A stretch of DNA of 64,000 nt from assembly GCF_022346545.1 (NCBI RefSeq), contig NZ_JAKRNU010000009.1, positions 62,001 to 126,000 of the forward strand, written 5' to 3'. This DNA comes from Sporosarcina sp. ACRSM. GTDB lineage: Bacteria > Bacillota > Bacilli > Bacillales_A > Planococcaceae. The position numbers were made by a program, and so were the translations under genes. Shown here one piece after another: positions 1 to 11,518 of the stretch. Positions within the stretch are counted from its first letter, which is position 1; each line of letters opens with the position of its first letter. Below the pieces are notes generated by a model. It saw only the letters and a program-made list of their open reading frames with translations. It ran no database searches and was not told where the DNA came from.

Positions 1-1186
1 AGAAATACTTGCCACCGTAAATATCCGAACGGATGCCGTAATGGTTGTAAATCGGTGATCCGTAAGACAATGTCGCAGACCCTCCGAATGATCCGAAGCC
101 TGTCCCCGTGATCGGGTTATCCTTAAAGACTTCAAAGCCTTTATTGATATAGAAGAATCGACCGCTTTCGGACATGAGCGCCAAGTTATTTTCATCGAAC
201 GTCTCGCTAATCCTTCCACCGAAACTCCCCGCTCCTGGTGCCGGTGCACTGAGACCCAGTGATTGAAAATACTGTACAGCAAGATTCACAGGGAAATAAA
301 TGATGATGATTGATGTAATCCCAGCGAGCACCAAACGCTTGAGCACTTGCCAATTTTTTGTCAGCAAAATGAAAATCAAGCCGAAAATGAACGCTGAAAT
401 CCATGTTCCCCTTGAGTAAGTTAAGATGAACACCCCAAGGAAGAGCACAAGATTGATATTCAAGAACAACCGGTATTTCTCTTTGCCATACACCGATTTC
501 AAGAAAAAGAGCGCGATGATTGCAAAAAACAGTAAGAGCGCCAAGGAATTGGGATTCCCAGGAAGCCCATAAATGCGGACAGCATTCGTAGCAGACAATG
601 TCTTATACTTCCAGATATCCGGCAACAACAACTGTCTCAAGGACAATTTCTCAATCAAACCGTGGATGGACACAATAAAGCCTGTCCACACCGTCACCCA
701 TGCAAATCGACGGTACCAACCTTCCGGTAACAGCATTCTGGAGAGGATATAGTAAAGCAAATACATGATGATGAATGTCCGGATTTGGAAAATCACAGCT
801 GCGGGTAAGACGTTTTGCATCAATCCGATTACTGCGCCGAACAACAGGAATGCAAAGAATGCCCATTCAAACCATTTAAACGAAAACAACGACTTCCAAT
901 TCCGTCCACTGGAAAGAACCAGTTTAGCAAACGCGATGACTGTAATCAGGTCACCGACTAATTTTAAACCTGAATTCACTTCCACCAGTAACGGACGGAT
1001 ACTGACATAAATAATGAGAAACAGCAAACTTTGTTGCGGCCTAAAAAAGGCAAACAGGACAAAAAACAACGACGTTGCCACTAGCGCTATGGATGAAGGT
1101 AGGAATAAAGCGACTACGACCACCGCGAGCGCCACTAACAGTGAAACTGTATCTTTATCGCTTACATATTTTTTTAAAGTTGACAT
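1..1186 (-). CDS. O-antigen ligase/polymerase family membrane protein (3' end cut by window)
   Basis: The minus-strand frame runs from an ATG at 1186, preceded by an AAAGGG ribosome binding site, off the left edge of the window, so about 395 residues are visible and the C-terminus is missing. The protein is very hydrophobic, with about ten likely membrane segments. It carries a TYSRGTW motif followed by another membrane segment and a large extracytoplasmic loop with a GTGFGSFG motif. This layout is typical of the Wzy_C/O-antigen ligase superfamily, which polymerises or transfers surface polysaccharide on the outer face of the membrane. The neighbouring SLH proteins and glycosyltransferase fit a role in wall polymer synthesis. 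The acceptor and sugar cannot be told from sequence. The 209 bp up to the next gene show only weak promoter-like AT-rich DNA. Confidence 0.8.
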   Translation of the reverse strand, partial: MSTLKKYVSDKDTVSLLVALAVVVVALFLPSSIALVATSLFFVLFAFFRPQQSLLFLIIYVSIRPLLVEVNSGLKLVGDLITVIAFAKLVLSSGRNWKSLFSFKWFEWAFFAFLLFGAVIGLMQNVLPAAVIFQIRTFIIMYLLYYILSRMLLPEGWYRRFAWVTVWTGFIVSIHGLIEKLSLRQLLLPDIWKYKTLSATNAVRIYGLPGNPNSLALLLFFAIIALFFLKSVYGKEKYRLFLNINLVLFLGVFILTYSRGTWISAFIFGLIFILLTKNWQVLKRLVLAGITSIIIIYFPVNLAVQYFQSLGLSAPAPGAGSFGGRISETFDENNLALMSESGRFFYINKGFEVFKDNPITGTGFGSFGGSATLSYGSPIYNHYGIRSDIYGGKYF

Positions 1187-1395
1187 TCACACAATTACCC
1201 TTTCTATGAAGAATCGCTTAACAAGCACAATGACCAATGAGATAGAAGTCCTCCGTCATTATAGCATCTTATGGGACGTTTTGGTTTAACCTTTTGTTGC
1301 AATTTTATGAGGAAGTCATCTTGGGCTAAATATACCTTATTATTCTTGTAGTTTTCTGCTACTATTAATAGAAGGTAAAAAAGGAGGTTAATTGG

Positions 1396-3390
1396 TTGAA
1401 AAAATTATTCACGTTGATGCTACTCACTCTGTTATTATGGACCCCGATCGTCGCCGAGGCAAGTGATGTAAAGGGGCATCAGATGGAAACGGAGTTGAAT
1501 TACTGGATTGACAAAGGCGTAATTCGAGCCGATGCGAAAGGTAACTACAACCCGAATAAGTCGGTGACAAGAGGCGAGTTCGCATCCTATATTGCCCGTG
1601 CACTAGAGTTACCGACTTCTACAAAACACAAATTCAAAGATTTAAAGGCAAACACAACGCTGACCATCGAAATTCAGAATGCGGCTGGCGCAGGAATTCT
1701 TTCCGGCTATCCTGACGGCACATTTAGACCTAATGAAAAAATTACTCGTCAACATATGGCCGGGATGATGTATAAAGCGATGCGCTATATGAAACTACCG
1801 GAACAACATTCAAATTTCAAGTTCAAAGATACCAATAAAATATCTGCGAACTTCGTAAATCCGGTCGCTGTCGCACACAGTTTAAATATTATCCGTGGGG
1901 ATCACCGTAAAGATGGTGTCTATTTCAAACCTCAAGATCATGCGACTGTCGCTCACGCTTCGGCATTCCTTTTCAGAATGGTTGCAGCAGCTGACAAATT
2001 GAAGCCAAGTGAACCGACGACTCCAGGTACACCTAGTATTCCCGATGTCGACCCGGAAGTATACAAAGTGAGCTCAATTTCTGGCGGACAATTGAAGTCG
2101 ACAACCGCACTATACAAAACTTATGAAGATGCATTGGCTGCCTACAATGCATCTTCATCTATAAAAGTCATCCAAAAAGGGGATAAAGTCATTAAAATGA
2201 AAGCGGGGAAAGCGTTCGCTTCAAATAACGCTACGAATACGACCTCGCTGTATAAAGACTCTTCCTTCAAAACTTTAGCGACCTCCATCCAAGCTGGTCG
2301 AGAAATCAGCTATGTTGGTAGTAGCGCAGACCGTGTCATTGTTGAATTAGGTGGATTGACTTTCTATGCAAAACAGAATGAAGTCGATCTCGTCCCGACA
2401 GAACTGGTGACAGGCTCAGACTATTATGAAGTGGGCCGAGACGGAGTTTTGTACCATTACACTTATAATAATATTAGTAAATCATATGCGAATTATTCGA
2501 TTGCCTCTGCTGCATCATCCATGCGAATCGGCGCCAAATATACAAGCCTTGACGGCGTCCATTTTAAAGAAGTAGGTTCAAGCAAGACGGCGACGTATTA
2601 TCCTTACTTTCAATTCCAATCGATCCGCTATCCGTCTACTTATACCGGTGCGGAACTAGATGAATATATCAACAAAATTTTGGTCGATCGTCAAAAAACG
2701 GGGATTGCTCGTTATCAAAACGCGCCAACTCAATCGAAGTTAATCGGTCTTGGCGAATATTTGAAAGCAGTTGAAGAAACACATCGCGTTAATGCATTGT
2801 TCATCTTGGCAACGGCCATTCACGAAAGTGATTACGGCATCAGTACAAATGCGCAAACGAAGAATAATATTTTTGGCATTAAAGTATTCGACTCCGATCC
2901 CGACAAAGGGGAAGTCTACGCCAGTCCTGAAAAAAGCGTCGATGCTTTCATCCGGGAATATATGAACAAAAATTATGCGAATCCTCTAGGCGGCTATGCA
3001 AATGGAGCTGCTCCTGGCAACAAAGTAGTCGGCTTCAACGTCCGATATGCTTCCGATCCGAACTGGGGCAGTAAAATTGCAGGCCATATGTGGCGCATCG
3101 ATACATTCCTCGGCAAAAAAGATTATCAACAAGCCGATTTAGGGCGGATCATCTATGACGGTCCAGTTGGGGTCAATGTACGGACAAGCCCAGATGCGAC
3201 AAGCCCGAAACTCTTCAGTTACCAACAGAAAGATCCGGGTCTTAATGCTGCGTTCGGCTACCCGGTGGTCATTGTCGATGAAACGACCGGCGCGGATGGC
3301 TATAAATGGTATAAAGTGCTTTCGGATATGAATCCACCTGCTGATTACGGTTGGATCCGTTCCGATTTAGTGGAACGCATTAACTATTAA
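1396..3390 (+). CDS. SLH-anchored N-acetylglucosaminidase with C-terminal SH3-like domain
   Basis: 664 residues from a TTG start at 1396, chosen because AAGGAGG at 1381-1387 lies 8 nt upstream. A signal peptide (about 1-23, ending AEA) is followed by three SLH repeats (about 25-200, including the ILSGYPDGTFRP signature), which bind secondary wall polymer. A Pro/Thr linker, a beta-rich middle region and a glucosaminidase domain (about 420-580) with the putative catalytic Glu477 in AIHESDYG come next. The C-terminus (about 589-664) resembles a bacterial SH3 domain. By family, this is a LytG/LytD-like exo- or endo-glucosaminidase that trims peptidoglycan while tethered to the wall. It ends in a terminator shared with the convergent gene downstream. 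Confidence 0.85.
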   Translation: MKKLFTLMLLTLLLWTPIVAEASDVKGHQMETELNYWIDKGVIRADAKGNYNPNKSVTRGEFASYIARALELPTSTKHKFKDLKANTTLTIEIQNAAGAGILSGYPDGTFRPNEKITRQHMAGMMYKAMRYMKLPEQHSNFKFKDTNKISANFVNPVAVAHSLNIIRGDHRKDGVYFKPQDHATVAHASAFLFRMVAAADKLKPSEPTTPGTPSIPDVDPEVYKVSSISGGQLKSTTALYKTYEDALAAYNASSSIKVIQKGDKVIKMKAGKAFASNNATNTTSLYKDSSFKTLATSIQAGREISYVGSSADRVIVELGGLTFYAKQNEVDLVPTELVTGSDYYEVGRDGVLYHYTYNNISKSYANYSIASAASSMRIGAKYTSLDGVHFKEVGSSKTATYYPYFQFQSIRYPSTYTGAELDEYINKILVDRQKTGIARYQNAPTQSKLIGLGEYLKAVEETHRVNALFILATAIHESDYGISTNAQTKNNIFGIKVFDSDPDKGEVYASPEKSVDAFIREYMNKNYANPLGGYANGAAPGNKVVGFNVRYASDPNWGSKIAGHMWRIDTFLGKKDYQQADLGRIIYDGPVGVNVRTSPDATSPKLFSYQQKDPGLNAAFGYPVVIVDETTGADGYKWYKVLSDMNPPADYGWIRSDLVERINY

Positions 3391-3392
3391 AG

Positions 3393-3442
3393 AAAAAACA
3401 CTCCATGCCACGGATCGAAGAATCCGTACATGGAGTGTTTTC
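3393..3442. terminator. Bidirectional hairpin terminator between convergent SLH genes
   Basis: AAAACACTCCATG at 3395-3407 pairs perfectly with CATGGAGTGTTTT at 3429-3441, with an inner ACGGAT/ATCCGT helix. A-rich and T-rich flanks make it usable from both directions. Confidence 0.9.
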
Positions 3443-3445
3443 TGT

Positions 3446-5716
3446 TTACAAAGCGTCTGTATGTTCCGCACCTGTCGGTAATAATTCCGACATCCCGATA
3501 CGTTCCAGGCCTTGTTTGATTTTCGTCGTGTACCCTAATTTATTTTTATTCAAATAACCCGCTTTGGATCGAATCATCTCTTCAAACACTGGAAGCACTT
3601 TCGGATCGATGGCGGACCAGTTTTCATAGGAGTGAATCAAGTCTTCCAATGTTAAATGGACGTAATCGCGACCGATGAATTCATATTCTGGCGAAACTTT
3701 ATACCAAATATCGCCGTCCGGGCGAATCCATTTTTTCTTATCTTTTTCGATCGCTGACTGAATGCTATAGGCTGTGTTCAAATAAACCGGATCCTTAAAT
3801 TCCTCATAAGCGAGCAATAGGATATTCATCCCGCCAAGCAGATGGTTCATGGACGTATGCGTCTTCACTTTTTGAGCGGCTGGGAAATAATCGGAAATGT
3901 AGTAAGAGGAATTATCCACTTTCAATATATTTCCTTTCGCTTTCTGGCTTACGAGCAAGTCCGCATAGTTTTTCAATCCGACATTATAATCGGAATGCCC
4001 GAATGCTTTGCCGCCATTGTATAAATACAAAGCGATTTGCTCATTGAAGCGGGTATCGACAAACGGAGCCGTAATTCCGTACAAACTCTTCAAATACGTA
4101 CTCGTTACTTCCGTTTCCCAATACGTCGCATCTCCTCTGAAGATATCGAGATTGGCGAACGCATTGTAGACGAGGTTTTCATAATACCGTTCTCCTGTTT
4201 CGGAATACAATGCCATGACCCGGTCTTCTTTCACAAGCAGAAGATTCCGGCCATATCCTCTTCCCGACTTCGGCATCGGTTCGATGGTGACCGCCATTTT
4301 ATTGTACGGTCCATGGGCTGTATACCATTTGTTACGTTTCTTGTAATTGACTGCGGATTCCAGCATCCATGCATCCATCAGTTTCCGATCCGAAAATAGC
4401 GGTTCTTCGGAAGAAAGGAACCATTGATCGACAACATCGAATCCTCTCGATTGCAGTCGGTAGACCGAGAGTTGCGTATCGCCTAGCTTCGCTCCACTGA
4501 ACGCTTCACTTTCTTGCAGCAATTCTCTCGTGTGGCTTTCCGCACCTGTCGGATATTTTTGGTACAGCTCAACGGACTGATAAGCTTTCCCGATCATCCG
4601 TTGCGACTTGTGACCGTCCTGATTCGTCTTTTCGAAAATGCCTGTCGGATAGGTCGTCAAGTCAAAACCGAATGTTTCATCCATACTTTTCTTAATCGGG
4701 TATTTGCTATATTCATGCAACACACCTTTCGTCAATCCCGTTTCAGTCTGAATGACATCAACGGTAATCGGCATGCGCTGCGGATTTCGCAACTCGGTGA
4801 ATAAGAAATAATCCCCGTTCGGCAGTTCTCTTTTTGTCAACGTGACCGTCGCTGGCGACAAACCGCTTACTCGGTATGTATAAACGATGTCTTTTGCATG
4901 TGGATGATTGATCGTTTTCTCACCGGCAAACTGCATCGCATAATTCGAGCGCAAATACGTTTTGGCAGCTGTTGTTACTGGAACTTCTGCAAATTGCTGT
5001 TCAAAGCGGATGGGCGTATAGTCGCCATATGTATTTGGTTCCACAAATACCGTTGCCGGCAATTTCTCGATCATTCCATTTTGGGCCATCGCGCGGTGTA
5101 AGAAAACGACATACGTCGCACGATTCACAGGCGTTTTCGGATCGAATGTACCATCTTCTTTTCCAGTTGTGATGCCGTGTTGTGCCAGTACTTTGACACC
5201 TTCTTTGTGAGAGTCGCTGATGCGAGCTTCATCGGCGAAATGAATTTCTTCACCTGTGTCCTGTAGATCAAACGCACGCACGATGACAGTCGCCATCTGT
5301 TCACGTGTCAACGAATCCCCTACGCCGAATGTTCCGTCTTCCTTCCCGAGGAAAATTCCCGCCTCATAAGTGGCCATTGCCCCTTTCAAATGGGAAGACT
5401 TTGCACTGACGTCTTTAAAGATAGGTTGATAGGATGAGTACGTTAACTGTAGCGCATTGGTCAGCAAATTGGCTGCCTGCCCTCGCGACACTTCCAATGC
5501 AGGTCTGAACTGCTTATCCGGATAGCCATTAATAATGCCCAAATCGACCAATTGCGTCACTTCATCTTTCGCCCAAAAATCATTATGGACATCCGTGAAA
5601 CTTTGCTGGATTGGATTGGCACTGACATTTAAAATGCCGAATCCGAATAATGAAAAGACGATAACTACAATAAACCCAATCATGATTGGGCTTTTCATCT
5701 TTCTTTTTTGTACCAT
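3446..5716 (-). CDS. SLH-domain surface protein with large uncharacterised C-terminal region
   Basis: 756 residues starting at the ATG at 5716 (MVQKRKMKSP), which has AAGGGGG just upstream. A longer reading to 5815 is open, but it only translates an intergenic repeat and is rejected. A transmembrane signal segment (about 12-32) is followed by three SLH repeats (about 40-220, including IINGYPDKQFRP). The remaining ~500 residues have no domain I can name firmly. The last ~250 are helix-rich with aromatic patches (HTSMNHLLGGMN), vaguely like the alpha/alpha-toroid of glucuronyl C5-epimerases and polysaccharide lyases; this is a weak resemblance. It is exported and wall-anchored, and sits beside another SLH enzyme and polysaccharide genes, so a role on surface glycans is an inference. 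Confidence 0.75.
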   Translation of the reverse strand: MVQKRKMKSPIMIGFIVVIVFSLFGFGILNVSANPIQQSFTDVHNDFWAKDEVTQLVDLGIINGYPDKQFRPALEVSRGQAANLLTNALQLTYSSYQPIFKDVSAKSSHLKGAMATYEAGIFLGKEDGTFGVGDSLTREQMATVIVRAFDLQDTGEEIHFADEARISDSHKEGVKVLAQHGITTGKEDGTFDPKTPVNRATYVVFLHRAMAQNGMIEKLPATVFVEPNTYGDYTPIRFEQQFAEVPVTTAAKTYLRSNYAMQFAGEKTINHPHAKDIVYTYRVSGLSPATVTLTKRELPNGDYFLFTELRNPQRMPITVDVIQTETGLTKGVLHEYSKYPIKKSMDETFGFDLTTYPTGIFEKTNQDGHKSQRMIGKAYQSVELYQKYPTGAESHTRELLQESEAFSGAKLGDTQLSVYRLQSRGFDVVDQWFLSSEEPLFSDRKLMDAWMLESAVNYKKRNKWYTAHGPYNKMAVTIEPMPKSGRGYGRNLLLVKEDRVMALYSETGERYYENLVYNAFANLDIFRGDATYWETEVTSTYLKSLYGITAPFVDTRFNEQIALYLYNGGKAFGHSDYNVGLKNYADLLVSQKAKGNILKVDNSSYYISDYFPAAQKVKTHTSMNHLLGGMNILLLAYEEFKDPVYLNTAYSIQSAIEKDKKKWIRPDGDIWYKVSPEYEFIGRDYVHLTLEDLIHSYENWSAIDPKVLPVFEEMIRSKAGYLNKNKLGYTTKIKQGLERIGMSELLPTGAEHTDAL

Positions 5717-5742
5717 TGATATCCCCCTTACTGACTTATTTT

Positions 5743-5860
5743 CCAGACTCCGTGCACCAGCCGCTCGAGTCGCTTCAGACTTGCCAATAAAGGCAACGAA
5801 CGCCTTTATCTTCAATTCCTCCAGCGCTTGTCGCGTCTATGCGGTGCGCAGCGCTTTTAT
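5743..5860. repeat. Structured intergenic repeat, copy A
   Basis: About 118 bp of GC-rich dyad-symmetric DNA that matches, with substitutions, a second copy at 18613-18732. Shared blocks include CAGACTCCG/TAGACTCCG at one end, CGCCT in the middle and GCGCTTTT at the other. Each copy can fold into one long branched hairpin. From memory it resembles a dispersed intergenic element common in Bacillales. The rest of the 311 bp gap (5861-6027) is AT-rich with no clear feature. Confidence 0.65.
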
Positions 5861-6027
5861 ATTTTGTACAGTAATTCCTTTATAATACCATATTTCCGCA
5901 CAAAAGGACTTCCTAATTATTAGGAGATATTGCGTAATCTTTCCCTAATTCCCTAAGTATCATCGAACTTCGTCAAAATAGGATGCTATGCATATATATG
6001 AGAGAAGGAAAGTTCGGAGGGATTGAA

Positions 6028-7116
6028 ATGGTTACGATAAGCTTATGTATGATCGTCAAAAATGAAGAAGATGTGATTGGAAGATGTTTGGCATCGGTTC
6101 GTGATATAGTAGACGAAATTAACATCATTGATACAGGTTCTACAGACCGAACAAAGGAAATCGTGAAAACGTATACCGACCGGATTTGGGATTTCGAATG
6201 GATAGACGATTTCGCCCGTGCAAGAAATTTCTCCTTTCAGCAAGCGACAAAGGAATATATTTTTTGGCTAGATGCGGATGATATATTAACACCAGAAGAC
6301 CGCGAGAAATTCAAAGCGTTAAAACAATCTCTTGATTCAACAATCGATGCTGTATCGATGAATTATCATTTGGGTTTCGATCATGATGGCAACGTCACTT
6401 CCCAATTACGGAGGTATCGTTTAGTTAAAAAGGAAAATAATTTCCAATGGATAGGTGCTGTCCATGAGTATCTTGCGGTTTCTGGGAATTTATTGGACAG
6501 TGAGGTCGCCATCACCCATTCTCCGCTTTCCCATGATAGCGACCGCAACTTAAGGATTTATCGAAAAATGATAGAATCCGGCCACCCCCTCTCCCCACGC
6601 GACACTTTCTATTACGCGAATGAATTGATGGACCACAATCAATTCGAAGAAGCTGCGCATTATTACGAGAAATTCTTGGAATCAAAGCTAGGTTGGATTG
6701 AAGATAACATACGCGCCTGTTTTAAATTGGCGGATTGCTACCACAGCTTAAATAACAAAGAAATGGAACTGAACGCCACTTTACGATCATTCATCTATGA
6801 TGTCCCCCGCCCTGAAGCTTGTTGCCGCTTAGGCTATTATTTCATGGAACAATCCAAGAACTGGGAAGCTATCCATTGGTACAAACAAGCATTGGCAACC
6901 GAAAACAAAGAGACCATCAGTTTACAAAATCCCGCTTTCTCGACATGGCTGCCCCATCTTCAATTATGTGTCCTGTATGATCGGTTACAGCAGTATGACG
7001 TCGCTTACGAGCATAATGAATCTGCTAGAAAGTATCGGCCGAATGATGAAAGAATGATCCATAATAAAAAGTACTTTGAAGGTATCTTTCAAAAGGACAA
7101 TGAGGAAAACCCGTAA
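6028..7116 (+). CDS. Family 2 glycosyltransferase with C-terminal TPR-like repeats
   Basis: 362 residues from the ATG at 6028, chosen because GGAGGG at 6016-6021 is correctly spaced; an in-frame ATG at 5983 has no ribosome binding site. The first ~220 residues form a GT-A fold: SLCMIVKNEED at the start, the IDTGSTD nucleotide-binding motif, and WLDADD, whose Asp residues bind UDP-sugar and metal. The remaining ~140 residues are helical pairs with TPR character. This matches the SunS/YkcC-like 'glycosyltransferase plus TPR' family, soluble enzymes that glycosylate proteins or lipid-linked glycans. The exosporium collagen gene about 2.5 kb away is a possible glycoprotein target, but that link is only inference. 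Confidence 0.85.
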   Translation: MVTISLCMIVKNEEDVIGRCLASVRDIVDEINIIDTGSTDRTKEIVKTYTDRIWDFEWIDDFARARNFSFQQATKEYIFWLDADDILTPEDREKFKALKQSLDSTIDAVSMNYHLGFDHDGNVTSQLRRYRLVKKENNFQWIGAVHEYLAVSGNLLDSEVAITHSPLSHDSDRNLRIYRKMIESGHPLSPRDTFYYANELMDHNQFEEAAHYYEKFLESKLGWIEDNIRACFKLADCYHSLNNKEMELNATLRSFIYDVPRPEACCRLGYYFMEQSKNWEAIHWYKQALATENKETISLQNPAFSTWLPHLQLCVLYDRLQQYDVAYEHNESARKYRPNDERMIHNKKYFEGIFQKDNEENP

Positions 7117-7170
7117 AACGATGAATGAACTTCTACTTGTTTACATTTCAAGACTTTAGTACTAACAAGA

Positions 7171-7200
7171 AAACTCCCACTGGCAATCCAGTGGGAGTTT
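7171..7200. terminator. Bidirectional terminator between glycosyltransferase gene and clpE
   Basis: Perfect 13-bp stem (AAACTCCCACTGG / CCAGTGGGAGTTT) with a CAAT loop, placed between convergent genes and flanked by A- and T-rich runs. Confidence 0.9.
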
Positions 7201-7209
7201 CATCTTCAA

Positions 7210-9348
7210 TTATGCTTTTGTCACGACAATCTCTTCATCAATCACTTCGACTCGAACCTTTTCAATGACATCCTCTTCCAAAATAAGATCTGTCAATTGA
7301 TCTTCGATTTTGTCTTGGATCACTCTGCGAAGTGGTCTTGCTCCAAAACGTTTGTCATAGCCTAGTTTGACCAACGCCTGTTTAGCTTCGGACGTGATCG
7401 TCATTTCAATTTCATTTTCCTCGATATTCGCTTGTAGATCGGCAAGCATCAGGTCAACGATTTCGAGTAGGTTTTCTTCCGTCAACGAATTAAATTGAAC
7501 AATCGCATCGAAGCGGTTTAAGAACTCCGGTTTGAAGTAATCACTTAGATTTTCCAATGTTGTAATGGAATCATGTTCGACCCTGTTAAAGCCTACATTC
7601 ACTTTCTTATCGCCCGTTCCAGCATTACTTGTCATAATGATGACTGTATCTTTGAAGCTCACTGTCCGGCCATGTGAATCCGTAAGTCGACCGTCTTCCA
7701 TGATTTGCAAGAAGATATTTTGAACATCGGGATGTGCTTTTTCAATTTCATCGAGTAAGAGGATGGAATACGGATTACGGCGAACTTGCTCCGTTAATTG
7801 ACCCGCCTCTTCATGGCCCACATAGCCTGGAGGCGATCCGATGATTTTAGACACCGCGTGTTTCTCCATATACTCACTCATATCAAGTCGGATCAATGCA
7901 TCGCGTGAGCCGAATAATTCTTCAGCAAGCACTTTCGTAATTTCCGTTTTACCGACCCCGGTCGGACCGACGAATAGGAATGAACCGATCGGGCGTTGTT
8001 TGGATTTTAAACCAGCACGACTGCGACGGATCGCTTTGGCGATTTTATCGACCGCATCCTCTTGACCAATCACTTTTGCCCGAAGACTGTCTGCCATTCC
8101 TTTCATTTTCGCTTGTTCAGCCGCTTGCAATTTTGTCACAGGTATCCCCGTTTTTTCCTCCACGATTTGTTCAATATCTGCAACAGATACCTCTACTCGG
8201 GCGACTTCTTCATCTTTGTTGATCTCTTCCAATTGTTTCTGAAGACGGATTTCTTCATAACGTAAGTTCGCAGCTTTTTCATAGTCTTCCGCTTCAGCAG
8301 CCTGAACCTTTTCTTTACTTACTTCATTCAGGCGCATTTCAATGGAAGCTGCATTTTTTTCCGAATGGACAAGGTTGAGACGCGCACCGACTTCGTCCAT
8401 TAAATCGATCGCTTTATCCGGCAAGAAGCGATCTTGGATATACCGTTGAGACAATGTGACGAAGGCTTGGATTGCTTCTTCTGAATAGTACACTTCATGG
8501 AATTTTTCATAACGATCCTTGATGCCGTTCAGTATTTTAACCGTATCTTCAGTAGATGGTTCTTTCACGATGATCGGTTGGAAACGCCGTTCAAGCGCAG
8601 CGTCTTTTTCAATCTGTCGGTACTCTTTCAAAGTCGTTGCCCCGATCAATTGTAAACCGCCTCGCGCCAATGCCGGTTTCAAAATATTGCCCGCATCCAT
8701 TTGAGACCCTTCCGTTGATCCTGCACCGACTAATAAGTGGATTTCGTCAATAAACAAAATCACGTCTTTACGCGTTTGCAACTCTTCAACCAATTGTTTC
8801 ATTCGCTCTTCAAATTGCCCACGAATCCCTGTATTCGTCACTAATGAAGCAACATCCAGTAAGTAAACTTCCTTATTCATCAGCTTCATTGGTACATCGC
8901 CTTCAAGGATTTTCACCGCAAGCCCTTCGGCAATTGCTGTTTTACCTACCCCTGGCTCACCGATTAGGACCGGATTATTTTTATTCCTTCTATTTAATGT
9001 TTCAATAACACGCTTCACTTCTTGATCACGCCCGATGACAGGGTCAATCAAACCTTCCCTTGCTTCGCTAGATAGATTTTTACCAAGTTGGTCCAGCAAA
9101 CCGTTACCACGATTTCCTTGTTCTTGCATGGTTTGAGTTCTGGCCTGTTTTCCGCCATTTGCTTGGAAAAATTGTTTTGCAAATGCATCATTTGTGTTTC
9201 CGTTAAAAGATGATAGATCGCCCGAACTTAGTTTGTTTTGAATGTCGTTGAAACAATGATGACACATATTCATTTGCATTCTTTGGTTGTTCAATTGGAT
9301 CCATAGATTCATCGTTGCTTGGTTTTGACCACATTGTTGGCATTTCAT
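7210..9348 (-). CDS. clpE: ATP-dependent Clp protease ATPase ClpE
   Basis: 712 residues from the ATG at 9348, with AAGGAGG about 7 nt upstream. The N-terminal zinc finger (C3-X2-C6 and C29-X2-C32) is the hallmark that separates ClpE from ClpC. Two AAA+ modules follow: Walker A GEPGVGKT with IDEIH in the first, and GPTGVGKT with [12 protein letters not shown] in the second. A short UVR-like coiled segment ([14 protein letters not shown]) lies between them. ClpE is a heat-shock Hsp100 unfoldase that feeds damaged proteins to ClpP and helps turn off the heat response by removing CtsR. Two CtsR-type operators precede it (see 9389-9448). It is a single-gene unit with its own terminator. Confidence 0.97.
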   Translation of the reverse strand: MKCQQCGQNQATMNLWIQLNNQRMQMNMCHHCFNDIQNKLSSGDLSSFNGNTNDAFAKQFFQANGGKQARTQTMQEQGNRGNGLLDQLGKNLSSEAREGLIDPVIGRDQEVKRVIETLNRRNKNNPVLIGEPGVGKTAIAEGLAVKILEGDVPMKLMNKEVYLLDVASLVTNTGIRGQFEERMKQLVEELQTRKDVILFIDEIHLLVGAGSTEGSQMDAGNILKPALARGGLQLIGATTLKEYRQIEKDAALERRFQPIIVKEPSTEDTVKILNGIKDRYEKFHEVYYSEEAIQAFVTLSQRYIQDRFLPDKAIDLMDEVGARLNLVHSEKNAASIEMRLNEVSKEKVQAAEAEDYEKAANLRYEEIRLQKQLEEINKDEEVARVEVSVADIEQIVEEKTGIPVTKLQAAEQAKMKGMADSLRAKVIGQEDAVDKIAKAIRRSRAGLKSKQRPIGSFLFVGPTGVGKTEITKVLAEELFGSRDALIRLDMSEYMEKHAVSKIIGSPPGYVGHEEAGQLTEQVRRNPYSILLLDEIEKAHPDVQNIFLQIMEDGRLTDSHGRTVSFKDTVIIMTSNAGTGDKKVNVGFNRVEHDSITTLENLSDYFKPEFLNRFDAIVQFNSLTEENLLEIVDLMLADLQANIEENEIEMTITSEAKQALVKLGYDKRFGARPLRRVIQDKIEDQLTDLILEEDVIEKVRVEVIDEEIVVTKA

Positions 9349-9388
9349 ACATAATTCCTCCTTACAGAATTCTCATCTATTTGATCAA

Positions 9389-9448
9389 TTTGACTTTGAC
9401 TATCTTTGACTATGATTTGATTATACTCTGACCTGTTTTGACTTTCAA
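9389..9448 (-). promoter_or_regulatory. clpE promoter with two CtsR operators
   Basis: Minus strand: TTGAAA (9448-9443), a 17-nt spacer and a perfect TATAAT (9425-9420). One CtsR-type direct repeat, AGTCAAA-GAT-AGTCAAA (9411-9395), lies just downstream of the -10, with a further GTCAAA next to it. A second, AGTCAAA-ACA-GGTCAGA (9443-9427), fills the spacer. The known CtsR consensus is RGTCAAANANRGTCAAA, so the first site is a full match and the second slightly degenerate. CtsR bound here would block polymerase directly. Confidence 0.9.
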
Positions 9449-9607
9449 CCATTTTGCTCATACAACTTTTTTCTTTTTAAATATAGAGATAGAACAAGAA
9501 GCAATCACAATTATTCCTCTTTTGATTGAATGTCGTAGACAAGTAGTTGAATGCCCGTCCTTCATCACTTTTCTAGAATAGTATGTTACAGGGGAGGAGG
9601 TGGAAAT

Positions 9608-11419
<1,812 letters not shown>

Positions 11420-11475
11420 CGAACTGGTATAATTAGTCATACAGTTTATCAGTTGTTCATAGTGCGAAAAGCAAA

Positions 11476-11515
11476 AAATCACCTCTTTCATTCCCTTGAA
11501 TGAAAGAGGTGATTT
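11476..11515. terminator. Bidirectional terminator between exosporium gene and ilvA
   Basis: Perfect 18-bp stem, AAATCACCTCTTTCATTC paired with GAATGAAAGAGGTGATTT, with a 4-nt CCTT loop. It serves the two convergent genes. Confidence 0.92.
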
Positions 11516-11518
11516 AGT

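Noticed and set aside
4037-4399. 120-residue plus-strand frame inside the SLH gene
   Set aside because: It is antisense to a clearly coding gene, with no ribosome binding site and no family resemblance.
5717-5815. 33-residue N-terminal extension of the SLH protein
   Set aside because: It is a translation of intergenic repeat copy A, and the ATG at 5716 has the proper ribosome binding site and signal peptide.
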